A DNA stretch of 60,383 nucleotides, from positions 1 through 60,383 of the forward strand of contig LNFE01000196.1 of NCBI GenBank assembly GCA_001464575.1. Reading direction: 5' to 3'. Positions 34,665 to 42,662 of the stretch are shown one piece after another. Source of the stretch: Acidobacteria bacterium Ga0077553. Its GTDB lineage: Bacteria; Acidobacteriota; Terriglobia; Bryobacterales; Bryobacteraceae. Every line of letters starts with the position of its first letter. The stretch's first letter is position 1. The notes below the pieces were generated by a model. It had not been told where the DNA came from. It saw only the letters and a program-made list of their open reading frames with translations, and did no database searches. A program made the position numbers and the translations under genes.

Positions 34665-35429
34665 ATGCATACGACACTCTTCTCCACCACATTGCTCGTG
34701 CTTACAGTTGCCTCCTTGCAGGCCCACTGGCCTTGGCTCGAACCCGGCACCGCGGCCGATCCGGCGCGCGCCTACTTCGGGGTCTATCCGGCCGAGCGCA
34801 TGAGTGGCGCTCAAGTGAACGCGATGAAATCGGCCCGTTTCTGGAGCGTTGATGCGAAGGGTGCGTTTCAGCCGTTGTCGCCGCAAGCCGAGAGCAACGG
34901 GCTGAACCTTGGGGCGCACGAAGGGGTGGTGATGAGTTATCCCTTTGGCGTCTACGCTGGCCACGGCCCCGCTTCGTTGATCATTTTCTCGGCCAAAGCC
35001 TTCCGGGGCAAGCTCACCACCAGCAGTCCGGAGGTGTTGCCGCTTGACATCCTGCCGCTTTCGAACGGGACGGTACAGCGCGGCAGGCCGTCTACCTTCC
35101 GGCTGTTGCGGAAGGGGAAGCCCTTGGCGGCGACCACGGTGTTTGCTTATACCGCCGAGCAAGGGGAGGCGCACGCCGCGGCGTTGAAAGCTGCCAAGGC
35201 CGCCGGACATGATCACGCTCATGATGCCAAGAAGGAGGGCAGCGGCGAGGTCCCTTCCAATGCGCTAAAAGCGACCACGAACTCGCAAGGCGAGTTCACG
35301 CTGACGGTGCTTGGCCCTGGCGCTTATCAGATGCACGTCACGGTTCGCGAAGCGACTCCGGGCACGCACAACGGCAAGCCTTACGAGACGGTCACCTTGG
35401 TATCGACCTTTCGTTTTGACGTTCCGTAG
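34665..35429 (+). CDS. DUF4198-like exported protein with His-rich loop
   Basis: 254 residues from ATG 34665 (MHTTLFSTTLL); a TTG at 34650 is less likely. Signal peptide about 1-20 with cleavage after LQA, giving an N-terminal HWPWLEP that is typical of DUF4198 proteins, which are thought to bind metals and accompany metal-uptake systems. The two beta domains include RGRPSTFRLLRKGKPLAATTVFAY, with a loop of HDHAHDAK near residue 182 that could bind Ni, Cu or Zn. It ends in a strand typical of a DUF4198/carboxypeptidase-regulatory domain (TLTVLGPGAYQMHV). It overlaps the convergent S9 peptidase gene by 38 bases. Confidence 0.76.
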   Translation: MHTTLFSTTLLVLTVASLQAHWPWLEPGTAADPARAYFGVYPAERMSGAQVNAMKSARFWSVDAKGAFQPLSPQAESNGLNLGAHEGVVMSYPFGVYAGHGPASLIIFSAKAFRGKLTTSSPEVLPLDILPLSNGTVQRGRPSTFRLLRKGKPLAATTVFAYTAEQGEAHAAALKAAKAAGHDHAHDAKKEGSGEVPSNALKATTNSQGEFTLTVLGPGAYQMHVTVREATPGTHNGKPYETVTLVSTFRFDVP

Positions 35430-37371
35430 TGAGGTACCGATCCATCCATTCGGCGACGCGCCGCAGCATGTCGAGCTGATGCTTCGGCTCGCTGAAGCTG
35501 TGGCCTTCGCGCGGATAGCGAACGAACGTGGCGGGTACGCCGCGGTGGCGCAGCGCGGTATACATCTCCTCGGCCTGAGTAATGTGGACATCGTTGTCAT
35601 TCTCGCCATGCAGGAGCAGCGCCGGGGTCTGGGCGTTCCGAATATGCGCAAGCGGCGACCGCCGCCACAGCGTTTCGAAGTTGTTCCTTTCCCACGGAAA
35701 GCCGTTGAACTCGGCATGCACTAAGTCCTGATAGAGCGAAGTGCTATAAAAGCTGATCAGGTTCGACAAACTCGCAATCGGCGCCGCCGCGCGAAAGCGG
35801 TTCGTCTGCGTGATCACCCAGTTCGTCATGTACCCGCCATAACTCGCGCCCATCACGCCCATCCGCGAAGCATCCAATTCTGGATGGCGCCGCAGCACCT
35901 CGTCGACGGCGGCCATCAAGTCGCGGTAGTCGCCGCCGCCCCAATCGTTGAGGCAGCCGTCGGCAAACTTCTGTCCATAGCCGGAAGAGCCGCGCGGGTT
36001 GACGGCCAGGACCGCGTAGCCGCGCGCCGCATAGAACTGCGTGGCGCCGCTAAAGCCGTAGCTATGGGTACTATGGGGGCCTCCGTGGATGTTGAGAATG
36101 AGAGGCCATTTGCCGGTGCGGTTGAGGGGAGGGTAGAAGAAGGCCTCCACCTCCGTGCGGTCGAAGCTGGGGAAACGAATGGTCTCCGGCTGCACGAGTC
36201 GCCAAGTTCTCGCGGCTTCCGCGCCAAACTTGGTAAGCGTTGTGACGGCGCCGGCAGCGGAGATGCGGACGAGGTCCGCTGGTTTGGCGGGTTCACTCAG
36301 CGCGAGATAGATGTCCCCGTTTCTTGCCAACTGCAGGCTGCTGGCAACGGCCTTGCCCGTGAGCAGCGGCTGGGCCGGGCCCGGTTCGAGCGCACTGCGA
36401 TACGGCAACATCGTGCCGTGATCGGCCGCGAGGTAGACGACGGCCTGACTGTCCGGAGTCCAATGGTGCGCGGCGCAGCGGCGATCCAGCGCCCGGTTCA
36501 ATTCGCGCGGGGTACCGCCAGCATAGGGCACGACCCAAACGTGCTGATCCTCGGCGACGCTATCGATGGTGGTGACCGGGCGCGTGGTGGCGCGGTAGGC
36601 GATCCACTTCCCATCGGGCGAGACCCGGGGATCCATCTCCACCCCTTGGCTCGCGACCACGGTGCGCCTCATGCCGGTGTCCGGATGCACGGCGTAAAGG
36701 TCGTAGTTGTGGTTGGCGTCGGGGTAGGGGCCGGGGTTGGCGAGGTAGACGATCTCCGCGCCGGGTCCCCAGTCGACCGAGTGCGCGTCCCGGTCGGGGG
36801 ACGTGAGGGGGCGGGGCAGGGAACCGGCCGCGGCGCTAACGACGAACACGCGGGAGCGCCGGTTGTCCGCCATGCTGGTGCGGGACTTGTACTGGATGCG
36901 GTCGATGACGAGCGGATCGGCCGCCGCGGGTGGTGGATCGAGGGTGCCCGTAAACGCAAGGCGGTCGCCCTTCGCAGACCAGGCGATGCGATTGCCTGCC
37001 GCGGCGAGATAGGCGTTCGGGGTGTAGAGTTCGCAGACCGCGCGGATGGAGCCCGTCGCGCTGGTGGTGGCGTATAGGATCGTCTTGCCCGCCTCGGCGC
37101 GGAAAAAGGCGACGCGGCGGCCGTCCGGGCTCCAGACGATATTGCTGGCGCCCTGGGGGTCGAATGGCAGTTTGCCTTGGAGCTGGGTCCAAGCCGCAGT
37201 CTGCCGATTGGCGGTCCAGTCGATCTGGTTCGTCGCGACGGCGATTGCGGCTGCGTCGGGCGAAATGAGGAAGGCTGAGACCTGCGGGACGGAGAGCGCG
37301 TCTTCCGCCGTCATCGACGACTGTGCGGAAGCGAGGGTCGAGCCGAGCAGGAGCAAAAGGCTGAGTTTCAT
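35392..37371 (-). CDS. S9-family prolyl oligopeptidase (secreted)
   Basis: About 659 residues from ATG 37371; the longer frame to 37452 adds a non-secretory N-terminus. A signal peptide (about 1-17) is followed by a beta-propeller (about 30-400; e.g. SPDGRRVAFFRAE, VSPDGKWIAYRAT) that guards the catalytic site. The alpha/beta hydrolase domain starts at about 400: GGPHST, PRGSSGYGQKFAD, nucleophile S in GASYGGYMTNWV, then D in HGENDNDVHI and H in REGHSFSEP. These complete the Ser-Asp-His triad. The enzyme cleaves short peptides outside the cytoplasm. The last 38 bases overlap the DUF4198 gene tail to tail. It diverges from the BlaI-type gene. Confidence 0.92.
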   Translation of the reverse strand: MKLSLLLLLGSTLASAQSSMTAEDALSVPQVSAFLISPDAAAIAVATNQIDWTANRQTAAWTQLQGKLPFDPQGASNIVWSPDGRRVAFFRAEAGKTILYATTSATGSIRAVCELYTPNAYLAAAGNRIAWSAKGDRLAFTGTLDPPPAAADPLVIDRIQYKSRTSMADNRRSRVFVVSAAAGSLPRPLTSPDRDAHSVDWGPGAEIVYLANPGPYPDANHNYDLYAVHPDTGMRRTVVASQGVEMDPRVSPDGKWIAYRATTRPVTTIDSVAEDQHVWVVPYAGGTPRELNRALDRRCAAHHWTPDSQAVVYLAADHGTMLPYRSALEPGPAQPLLTGKAVASSLQLARNGDIYLALSEPAKPADLVRISAAGAVTTLTKFGAEAARTWRLVQPETIRFPSFDRTEVEAFFYPPLNRTGKWPLILNIHGGPHSTHSYGFSGATQFYAARGYAVLAVNPRGSSGYGQKFADGCLNDWGGGDYRDLMAAVDEVLRRHPELDASRMGVMGASYGGYMTNWVITQTNRFRAAAPIASLSNLISFYSTSLYQDLVHAEFNGFPWERNNFETLWRRSPLAHIRNAQTPALLLHGENDNDVHITQAEEMYTALRHRGVPATFVRYPREGHSFSEPKHQLDMLRRVAEWMDRYLTTERQNERSIPR

Positions 37372-37455
37372 CGAGTGGACCAAGTATATCTGGGGAGACT
37401 GGTTGGGCCGGCGAACGCCCTCGCGGTAGCCTCCAGACGACTGAAAAACCAACCC

Positions 37456-37489
37456 TTGACAGCGGCAGGTTCCTCTGCTACAAGTTGTA
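37456..37489 (+). promoter_or_regulatory. Promoter with BlaI/MecI-like operator
   Basis: TTGACA at 37456-37461 is followed after 17 bases by TACAAG (37479-37484), a passable -10. The same bases form TACA-agt-TGTA (37479-37489), close to the TACA-x-TGTA dyads bound by BlaI/MecI repressors, and a further TTACAA lies at 37493-37498. Repressor binding would cover the -10 and block transcription of the repressor-peptidase pair. The predicted transcript would start about seven bases before ATG 37498. Confidence 0.6.
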
Positions 37490-37497
37490 CTGTTACA

Positions 37498-37896
37498 ATG
37501 CGTAGCAGTAAGTCTGAGTCAAAGCGCAAGCCGCTTAGCGAATTGGAAACCAAGCTGATGCGGTTCCTTTGGGCCGCCGGACCGGTGAGCTCGGAGCAGG
37601 TACGGGAAGGGTTGGCCAGAGAACACCCGATGAAAGAGGCGACCGTCCGGACCGTACTACGGCGCCTCGAAGAGAAGGGCTATGTAACGCATGAGGTTGA
37701 GGGCCGCACCTTCATCTATCGTGGTCTCGAACGGCCCGAGCATGTCGCCGTACAAGCGATCCGGCAGTTGCTCGATCGATTCTGCGGCGGGTCGATGGAG
37801 CAGCTTTTAGTGGGCATGGTGGATCAGAAGATGATCAGCCCGCAGGAGCTGAACGCGCTGGCCAAGAAGATTGCCCAGCGCCGCAAGAAAGACTGA
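37498..37896 (+). CDS. BlaI/MecI/CopY-family repressor
   Basis: 132 residues from ATG 37498 (MRSSKSESKRKPLSELE); the frame extends further upstream but through promoter elements. It is a winged-helix repressor: LSELETKLMRFLWAAGPVSSEQVREGL, then recognition helix KEATVRTVLRRLEEKGYV and the wing EGRTFIYRGL, then a dimerisation helix bundle (RQLLDRFCGGSMEQLLVGMV). In the Bla/Mec systems the partner M56 peptidase cleaves or inactivates the repressor in response to a surface signal. The M56 gene starts 7 bases after this stop. A TACA-TGTA dyad upstream suggests autoregulation. Confidence 0.88.
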   Translation: MRSSKSESKRKPLSELETKLMRFLWAAGPVSSEQVREGLAREHPMKEATVRTVLRRLEEKGYVTHEVEGRTFIYRGLERPEHVAVQAIRQLLDRFCGGSMEQLLVGMVDQKMISPQELNALAKKIAQRRKKD

Positions 37897-37902
37897 GGGG
37901 TT

Positions 37903-39801
37903 ATGCTTTCAATCGAGTCATGGAGCGCCGTGCTGCTGCAGGCGTTGGCAGGGGCGTCGGTGCGGGCGCTGATTCTGGTGGGAATCGCGGCGGTCGGCTT
38001 GTGGGCGTGGCGCGGGCGCACGGCGCCTGCTCAACATGCCGTGTGGACTGTCGTCGCGGCGGCGATGCTGTTGTTGCTCCTTGGTCCCCTCCTGCCCCCG
38101 GCGGTTCCCTTGCCCGCGGACGTGGATGTCGCCCGCTGGCTGCGGGCACCGGCGGAGCCCTCCGCGGCGCAACGCACTCCGCTGGGAGCTGCGGATTTGC
38201 CAGTCCGGGCCGCGCCGATCGTGATCGCGATCGATCGCCGTGGCGGGCTGTGGATGGACGCCGTGGGGCCGCGGGTGGTGTGGGGATGGTGGAGTGCAGC
38301 CGCCGGTGTCTACATCGTGGGTCTTTTCGTGATGCTGGCCCGATTGGCGCTGGGTTCGTTCCTCGCCGGGCGCTTGGTGGGGCGGGGAACTCCGGTGAGA
38401 GAAGAGCGCGTGGCGGAGGCCATGGACTCGGTCGCACGGGCGCAGGCGCTGCCGATGCCGTGGCCGCAGGTGTTGGAGTCAGCGGAAATTGCGTCGCCGG
38501 TGGTGGTGGGGAGACAGGCGCCCGTGATTCTATTACCGATCGGGTGGCGTGAGTGGGACGACTGGAAGCTGCGGGCCGTCTTGGCGCATGAACTCGCGCA
38601 CGTGCAGCGGGACGATGGGCGCACGGTGGTGCTTGCCGCGTGGAACCGGGCGGTGTTCTGGTTCCATCCTTTGGCGTGGTGGTTGCAGCGGCGTCTGGCG
38701 GCGCTGTGCGAACGGGCCTGTGACGATGCGGCGGTGCGGACAGTGGGCGATGCCCCGCGCTATGCGCAGGTACTCCTGGAAATTGCCGTCGCGGGGCCCG
38801 CCTTGCGGATACCAACGGCTATCTCAATGGCGGGCGCCAGCCAAATGGGAGCGCGGATCGAAAGGCTATTACAGAGTGAGCGATGGTCCACCGGGCTGAC
38901 CTCGCCGCGCGGCTGGTTGGGGATTGCGCTAGCCGTGTTGCCGGTCGTTGCATTTCTGTCCATGGCCCAGGGCCACACCTCGTTGGCGGACCAGCGCGAC
39001 GTCCCGCGTGGATGGAACTGGGTGCAGGACGGGTTTCGGACGAGCGGGGAAGAGGCGCGTGAACTGGAGCGGGTGGTGGCGCGCGAGCCGGAGGCGCTGG
39101 GGGCGCGAGCGAAGCTGATGGCGTACTACTTCTACAACGCGGATTTCGCCGCACGAGACGCGCATGGCCTGTGGGTGATTGCGAATCGCCCCGAGTCTGA
39201 ACTGGCGGTGGCGGGGCCGACGTTGTCGATTTCGCAGGAGGGGATGCGGGCACCTGCCGAGGAGACGCGCCGATCGGCCGAGCGGGCTCGCCAATTGTGG
39301 AAGGAGCAGGTAGCCAGACACGATGGGGATATGCGGGTGTTAGAGCATGCGGCCGACACGCTGATCTGGACGGAACCGGAGGCGGCCGAACGCTTGTGGC
39401 TGCGCGCCCGGGAGTTGAACCAGGGAGACGACCTCCGTTGGGCCCTGCGGTTGGCTGCTCTCTATGCCGAGGCGGTGGCGGTGGACCATTACACGAAGGC
39501 GGGGCTGGGTTCGATGGGCGGACGCTTGCGACTTCCGGCTGGCCTCGGCGAACGGGTCAGGCAACAGTTGGCAAGCGGAGCCGACCTGGACATGCTTGGG
39601 TACGTGGGCACGGAGTTGGTGCACCGCTTGATCCTGATCCGGGAATCGAAGCGCGGGCAGGAGAAGGAGCTTCGGGAGGCGCGCCGGCAGTTGGGGCAGT
39701 ATGCCGAACAATTGTTGGTTCGAGCGAGTGAGAAGGACCCGATGCCCTGGGCCGGGCACTTAAGGGAACTGCGGGAATGGCTGAGCAAGCCTGGCGGCTA
39801 A
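37903..39801 (+). CDS. BlaR1-like M56 zinc peptidase with non-penicillin sensor region
   Basis: 632 residues. Membrane helices at about 10-30, 40-60, 115-140 and 345-365 frame a cytoplasmic M56 domain. The HELAH zinc motif (HExxH) is at about residue 229, with ERACDDAAV as the third-ligand glutamate helix, as in BlaR1/MecR1. In those proteins this domain inactivates the BlaI-type repressor encoded just upstream. The region after 365 differs: it is not a penicillin-binding sensor but a helical TPR-like domain (RNARELERVVAREPEAL, EAERLWLRARELNQGDDLRWALRLAALY), so the signal sensed is unknown. It has no ribosome site beyond GAGGGG near 37895. Confidence 0.86.
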   Translation: MLSIESWSAVLLQALAGASVRALILVGIAAVGLWAWRGRTAPAQHAVWTVVAAAMLLLLLGPLLPPAVPLPADVDVARWLRAPAEPSAAQRTPLGAADLPVRAAPIVIAIDRRGGLWMDAVGPRVVWGWWSAAAGVYIVGLFVMLARLALGSFLAGRLVGRGTPVREERVAEAMDSVARAQALPMPWPQVLESAEIASPVVVGRQAPVILLPIGWREWDDWKLRAVLAHELAHVQRDDGRTVVLAAWNRAVFWFHPLAWWLQRRLAALCERACDDAAVRTVGDAPRYAQVLLEIAVAGPALRIPTAISMAGASQMGARIERLLQSERWSTGLTSPRGWLGIALAVLPVVAFLSMAQGHTSLADQRDVPRGWNWVQDGFRTSGEEARELERVVAREPEALGARAKLMAYYFYNADFAARDAHGLWVIANRPESELAVAGPTLSISQEGMRAPAEETRRSAERARQLWKEQVARHDGDMRVLEHAADTLIWTEPEAAERLWLRARELNQGDDLRWALRLAALYAEAVAVDHYTKAGLGSMGGRLRLPAGLGERVRQQLASGADLDMLGYVGTELVHRLILIRESKRGQEKELREARRQLGQYAEQLLVRASEKDPMPWAGHLRELREWLSKPGG

Positions 39802-39891
39802 AAATGGTTGATGCGGTGCACGCCCTCTTTCGATTTCTTGCGCCAAGAGCTTCCATTTCCCGGCACTTTTTGGCGGGCCGCGATGGGCGAC

Positions 39892-41301
39892 CTACCGGCC
39901 CATCGCACATTCGCCGTGAATGGCTTTCACCGCCTTCTCAATCCCGGACCGCGGCACCACCAGGTTAATCGTCAATTCGCTCGACCCCTGCGCGATCGCA
40001 ATGATGTTCACCTGCTCGCGGCTCACGGCGGTGAACACCCGCCCAGCGAGCCCGGCCTGGCCGCGCATGCCTTCGCCCACCACCGCAATCAGGCCCACCT
40101 GATCATCAACCTCGATCGGACGAACGTAACCATGCTCCAGTTCGAGAGCCAACGTCTCCCGCAGCGCCTGGAGCACCAGTTGGAGTTCATCCTTGCGGAT
40201 CAGAAAACAGAAGCTCTGCCGGTAGCTCGAACTGGAGAACGTCAACACCTCGGCGCCCACCAACGCGAGCGCGTCGAGAGCGCGGGCCATGATGCGGGTA
40301 CCAGGGATTTCGGCGCTGGCCGGTTCCACCGAAACCATCGCCACGTTTGCCATCGAGGTAACCGCCCGCGCGCCCTGCCCGGGCGTCGAGAGCGCCGGAG
40401 CGATGTGGGTTCCTTTCGCGGCCACGTTGAACGAGTTCTTACTCCACACCGGAATCTTCTTTTCGACGAGCGGCGCCAGCGTCCGCGGATGCAGCACCTT
40501 CGCGCCGTTGTAGGCGAGCTCAGCGGCCTCGGCGTAGGTGACCTCGTCGAGCACCTTCGCGTCGCTGACCAGGCGCGGGTCGGCGGACATAATGCCGTCG
40601 ACGTCGGTCCAGATCCAGAGCTCGGCGGCGTCGAGGGCGTAGGCAAAGATGGACGCGGAGAAGTCGCTGCCGCCGCGGCCCAGCGTCGTTGGCTTTCCGT
40701 CCGCGGTGGCGCCGTTGAAGCCGGTCAGCACGGGCACTGTCCCCGCATCGAGCAACGGCGCGAGGTGTTCGGCGGCCTTGGCGCGGGTGAGGTCAAGCAA
40801 CGGCGTGGCGTTGCCATGCACGGCATCCGTAATGATGACGCGGGCCGAGTTGATGGCCACCGCCGGCGTGCCTTGGCCGGTGAGGTAGGCGGCGATCAGC
40901 AGCGCGGAGAGGCGTTCGCCCACGGCGATCGCTTCGTCGACCGACCGCGGCGGGCGGTCGCCCAGAAGCTGCATGCCTTTGGCGATGCGTTCGAACTCAG
41001 CGAGAATGCTGTCCATCTCGCCCTGCACGGGAAGCAGCGCCGCGGCGGGCAACAGTTCGCCGGCCGTGTCGTGATGCCGCTGGCGCAGCGTGGCCAAGTT
41101 CTGCGCCATCGCTTCGCCGTCATTGTTTTCGGCGTGGCGGAGCGTATCGAGCAACAGGTCCGTCACCTTGCTCATGGCCGAGACGACGATGGCGGTGGGG
41201 CGGAGGCGCTGCTGGGCGGCGGTGAGGTCCGCAGCCACACGGATGCGATCGGCGGAGCCCATGCTGGTGCCGCCGAATTTCATGATCAGAATATTGTTCA
41301 A
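39892..41301 (-). CDS. lysC: Aspartate kinase (monofunctional, two ACT domains)
   Basis: 469 residues. It phosphorylates aspartate at the start of lysine, threonine and methionine synthesis. MKFGGTSMG gives the nucleotide-binding KFGGTS motif; VGERLSALLIA and GFNGATADGKPTTLGRGGSDFSA provide the aspartate-binding and catalytic loops, followed by WTDVDGIMSADPR. Residues about 315-469 are two ACT domains (NIIAIAQGSSELTINLVV at the end), which sense lysine or threonine. Its ATG overlaps the cmk stop as ATGA. The stop is about 90 bases from the convergent M56 gene. Confidence 0.94.
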   Translation of the reverse strand: MNNILIMKFGGTSMGSADRIRVAADLTAAQQRLRPTAIVVSAMSKVTDLLLDTLRHAENNDGEAMAQNLATLRQRHHDTAGELLPAAALLPVQGEMDSILAEFERIAKGMQLLGDRPPRSVDEAIAVGERLSALLIAAYLTGQGTPAVAINSARVIITDAVHGNATPLLDLTRAKAAEHLAPLLDAGTVPVLTGFNGATADGKPTTLGRGGSDFSASIFAYALDAAELWIWTDVDGIMSADPRLVSDAKVLDEVTYAEAAELAYNGAKVLHPRTLAPLVEKKIPVWSKNSFNVAAKGTHIAPALSTPGQGARAVTSMANVAMVSVEPASAEIPGTRIMARALDALALVGAEVLTFSSSSYRQSFCFLIRKDELQLVLQALRETLALELEHGYVRPIEVDDQVGLIAVVGEGMRGQAGLAGRVFTAVSREQVNIIAIAQGSSELTINLVVPRSGIEKAVKAIHGECAMGR

Positions 41302-41966
41302 CTGGTTACTGCCTTTCCATTGGAGGTTCGCGCGCGGATTAGCCGGAGGATCTCTTCGACTACTTCGTCGGGCGGAAGGTGGGAGGTATCGAGATAGGTG
41401 GCGTCGGGCGCCTGCAGCAGCGGGGCCTCGGCGCGAGTGCGATCGCGGTGGTCGCGGTCTTGGATCTCGCGCGCCACGATGGAAGGGTCCCCCCCGGCCT
41501 GCGCCACGCGACGGCTAGCGCGGATTTCGGTGGAGGCATCGAGGAAGATTTTCACCTGCGCGTCGGGGAAGACGTTGGTGGCGATATCACGGCCCTCCAT
41601 CACCACACTCTGCCGGGCACCCATGGCGCGTTGCTTCTCAACGAGAGCCCGGCGGACACCGGGGACGGCCGAAACCTGGGAGGCCGCGGTCGCGATCTCC
41701 GGGGTGCGGATGGCCACCGAGACGTCTTCCCCGTTCAGGAATACGCTGCCGGAGTGGAGGTCAATGTCGGCGGCATGGGCCAACTGTGTGAGGTTGAGGT
41801 GGTCGTCGAAGGCCGTGCCCTGACGGCTGGCCCACAGCGCGACGGCCCGGTACATAGCCCCGGTGTCGATATAAAGGAAGCCCATGCGGTCTGCGACCTG
41901 GCGGGCGACGGTGCTTTTGCCGGCCCCGGCCGGGCCATCAATGGCCACGACGATTCGTTTTTCCAT
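41298..41966 (-). CDS. cmk: Cytidylate kinase
   Basis: 222 residues. It phosphorylates CMP and dCMP using ATP. The P-loop is GPAGAGKST near residue 10; the CMP-binding IDTGAMYRAV and MEGRDIATNVFPDA motifs follow, then a LID with IQDRDHRDRTRAEAPL. The last helix (DEVVEEILRLI) is typical. It follows the quinoprotein C-terminal frame by 33 bases and overlaps lysC by four, so these genes are probably cotranscribed on the minus strand. Confidence 0.95.
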   Translation of the reverse strand: MEKRIVVAIDGPAGAGKSTVARQVADRMGFLYIDTGAMYRAVALWASRQGTAFDDHLNLTQLAHAADIDLHSGSVFLNGEDVSVAIRTPEIATAASQVSAVPGVRRALVEKQRAMGARQSVVMEGRDIATNVFPDAQVKIFLDASTEIRASRRVAQAGGDPSIVAREIQDRDHRDRTRAEAPLLQAPDATYLDTSHLPPDEVVEEILRLIRARTSNGKAVTS

Positions 41967-41999
41967 TCCTGAACTTCTATTTTGGCAGACCGCGAGAGC

Positions 42000-42662
42000 C
42001 TATTGCCGGGGAAGCGTGGCGGCCAGGTAGTCGACCAGGGCCTGCACCTCGTTATCCTTGACGGGCGCACCCCGGGCGATCATGTTCTGGACCAGGTCCT
42101 TCCACTCCGCGGCGGAGTGGCGCTGCGTGGTGACGACTTCGATAGAGTGGCAACCGACGCCGCAGGTGCGGTTGGCAAGCGCGCGGGCGGCGGTCGGCGG
42201 CAAGGTGACCGGGGTAAAGGCCCCGACTTTGGGTTCGTTTCGTAGTTTTGCTGCAGCGGCCGCTACGGCGCGGGAAACCGAGACCGGCAGCGGCTTCCGT
42301 TTCACGTCCGGCAGGGCGAAGGCGACCAGCGTATTGCTGGAGCCTCCGCCCAGGAAGCCACCCCCGCCGGCGGCCATTACCGTGACGTACTGGCGACCAT
42401 CGCGGCCCAGGTAAGTGATGGGAGAGGTGTGCGCGCTGGCTTCGACCTTGACCTCCCAGAGGAGCTTGCCGGTGCCGCTGTGATAGGCGCGGAAGCGGGA
42501 GTCGTTGGCGGCGCCGATGAAGACGAGGTCTCCGGCCGTGGCAATGCTGCCGCCCATGTTAATGGAGCCGGTGTCGTGGACCCCGATCTTGTCGAGCTCA
42601 TCGATGCGGCCGAGGGGGGAGCGCCATTTCACGTCGCCGGTGGCGAGATCGATGGCGATCAT
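42000..42662 (-). CDS. Quinoprotein dehydrogenase, C-terminal blades plus cytochrome-like domain (second part of a split gene)
   Basis: 220 residues. It begins MIAIDLATGDVKWRSPLG, the usual start of the last propeller quarter of PQQ-dependent glucose dehydrogenase-like proteins. GSINMGGSIATAGDLVFIGAAND is the typical PQQ-ring contact segment. From about 150 a cytochrome c-like tail carries C-G-V-G-C-H, a CX3CH instead of CXXCH. The rest matches family tails (a helix ending DEVQALVDYLAATLP). ATG 42662 overlaps the TGA of the N-terminal frame (ATGA). Coupled translation of two subunits is possible, but the segment that normally links the two halves (PPWG region) is absent, so a deletion within one gene is more likely. 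PQQ oxidises sugars or alcohols and passes electrons to cytochrome c. Confidence 0.72.
   Translation of the reverse strand: MIAIDLATGDVKWRSPLGRIDELDKIGVHDTGSINMGGSIATAGDLVFIGAANDSRFRAYHSGTGKLLWEVKVEASAHTSPITYLGRDGRQYVTVMAAGGGGFLGGGSSNTLVAFALPDVKRKPLPVSVSRAVAAAAAKLRNEPKVGAFTPVTLPPTAARALANRTCGVGCHSIEVVTTQRHSAAEWKDLVQNMIARGAPVKDNEVQALVDYLAATLPRQ

Noticed and set aside
34488..35222. 5' extension of the DUF3050 open frame (minus strand)
   Set aside because: It is antisense to the DUF4198 gene, is not part of the DUF3050 family length, and the family N-terminus fits ATG 34487.
39808..41397. 529-residue open frame antisense to lysC
   Set aside because: His/Arg/Glu-rich shadow of a conserved kinase gene; long antisense frames are expected in such GC-rich DNA.
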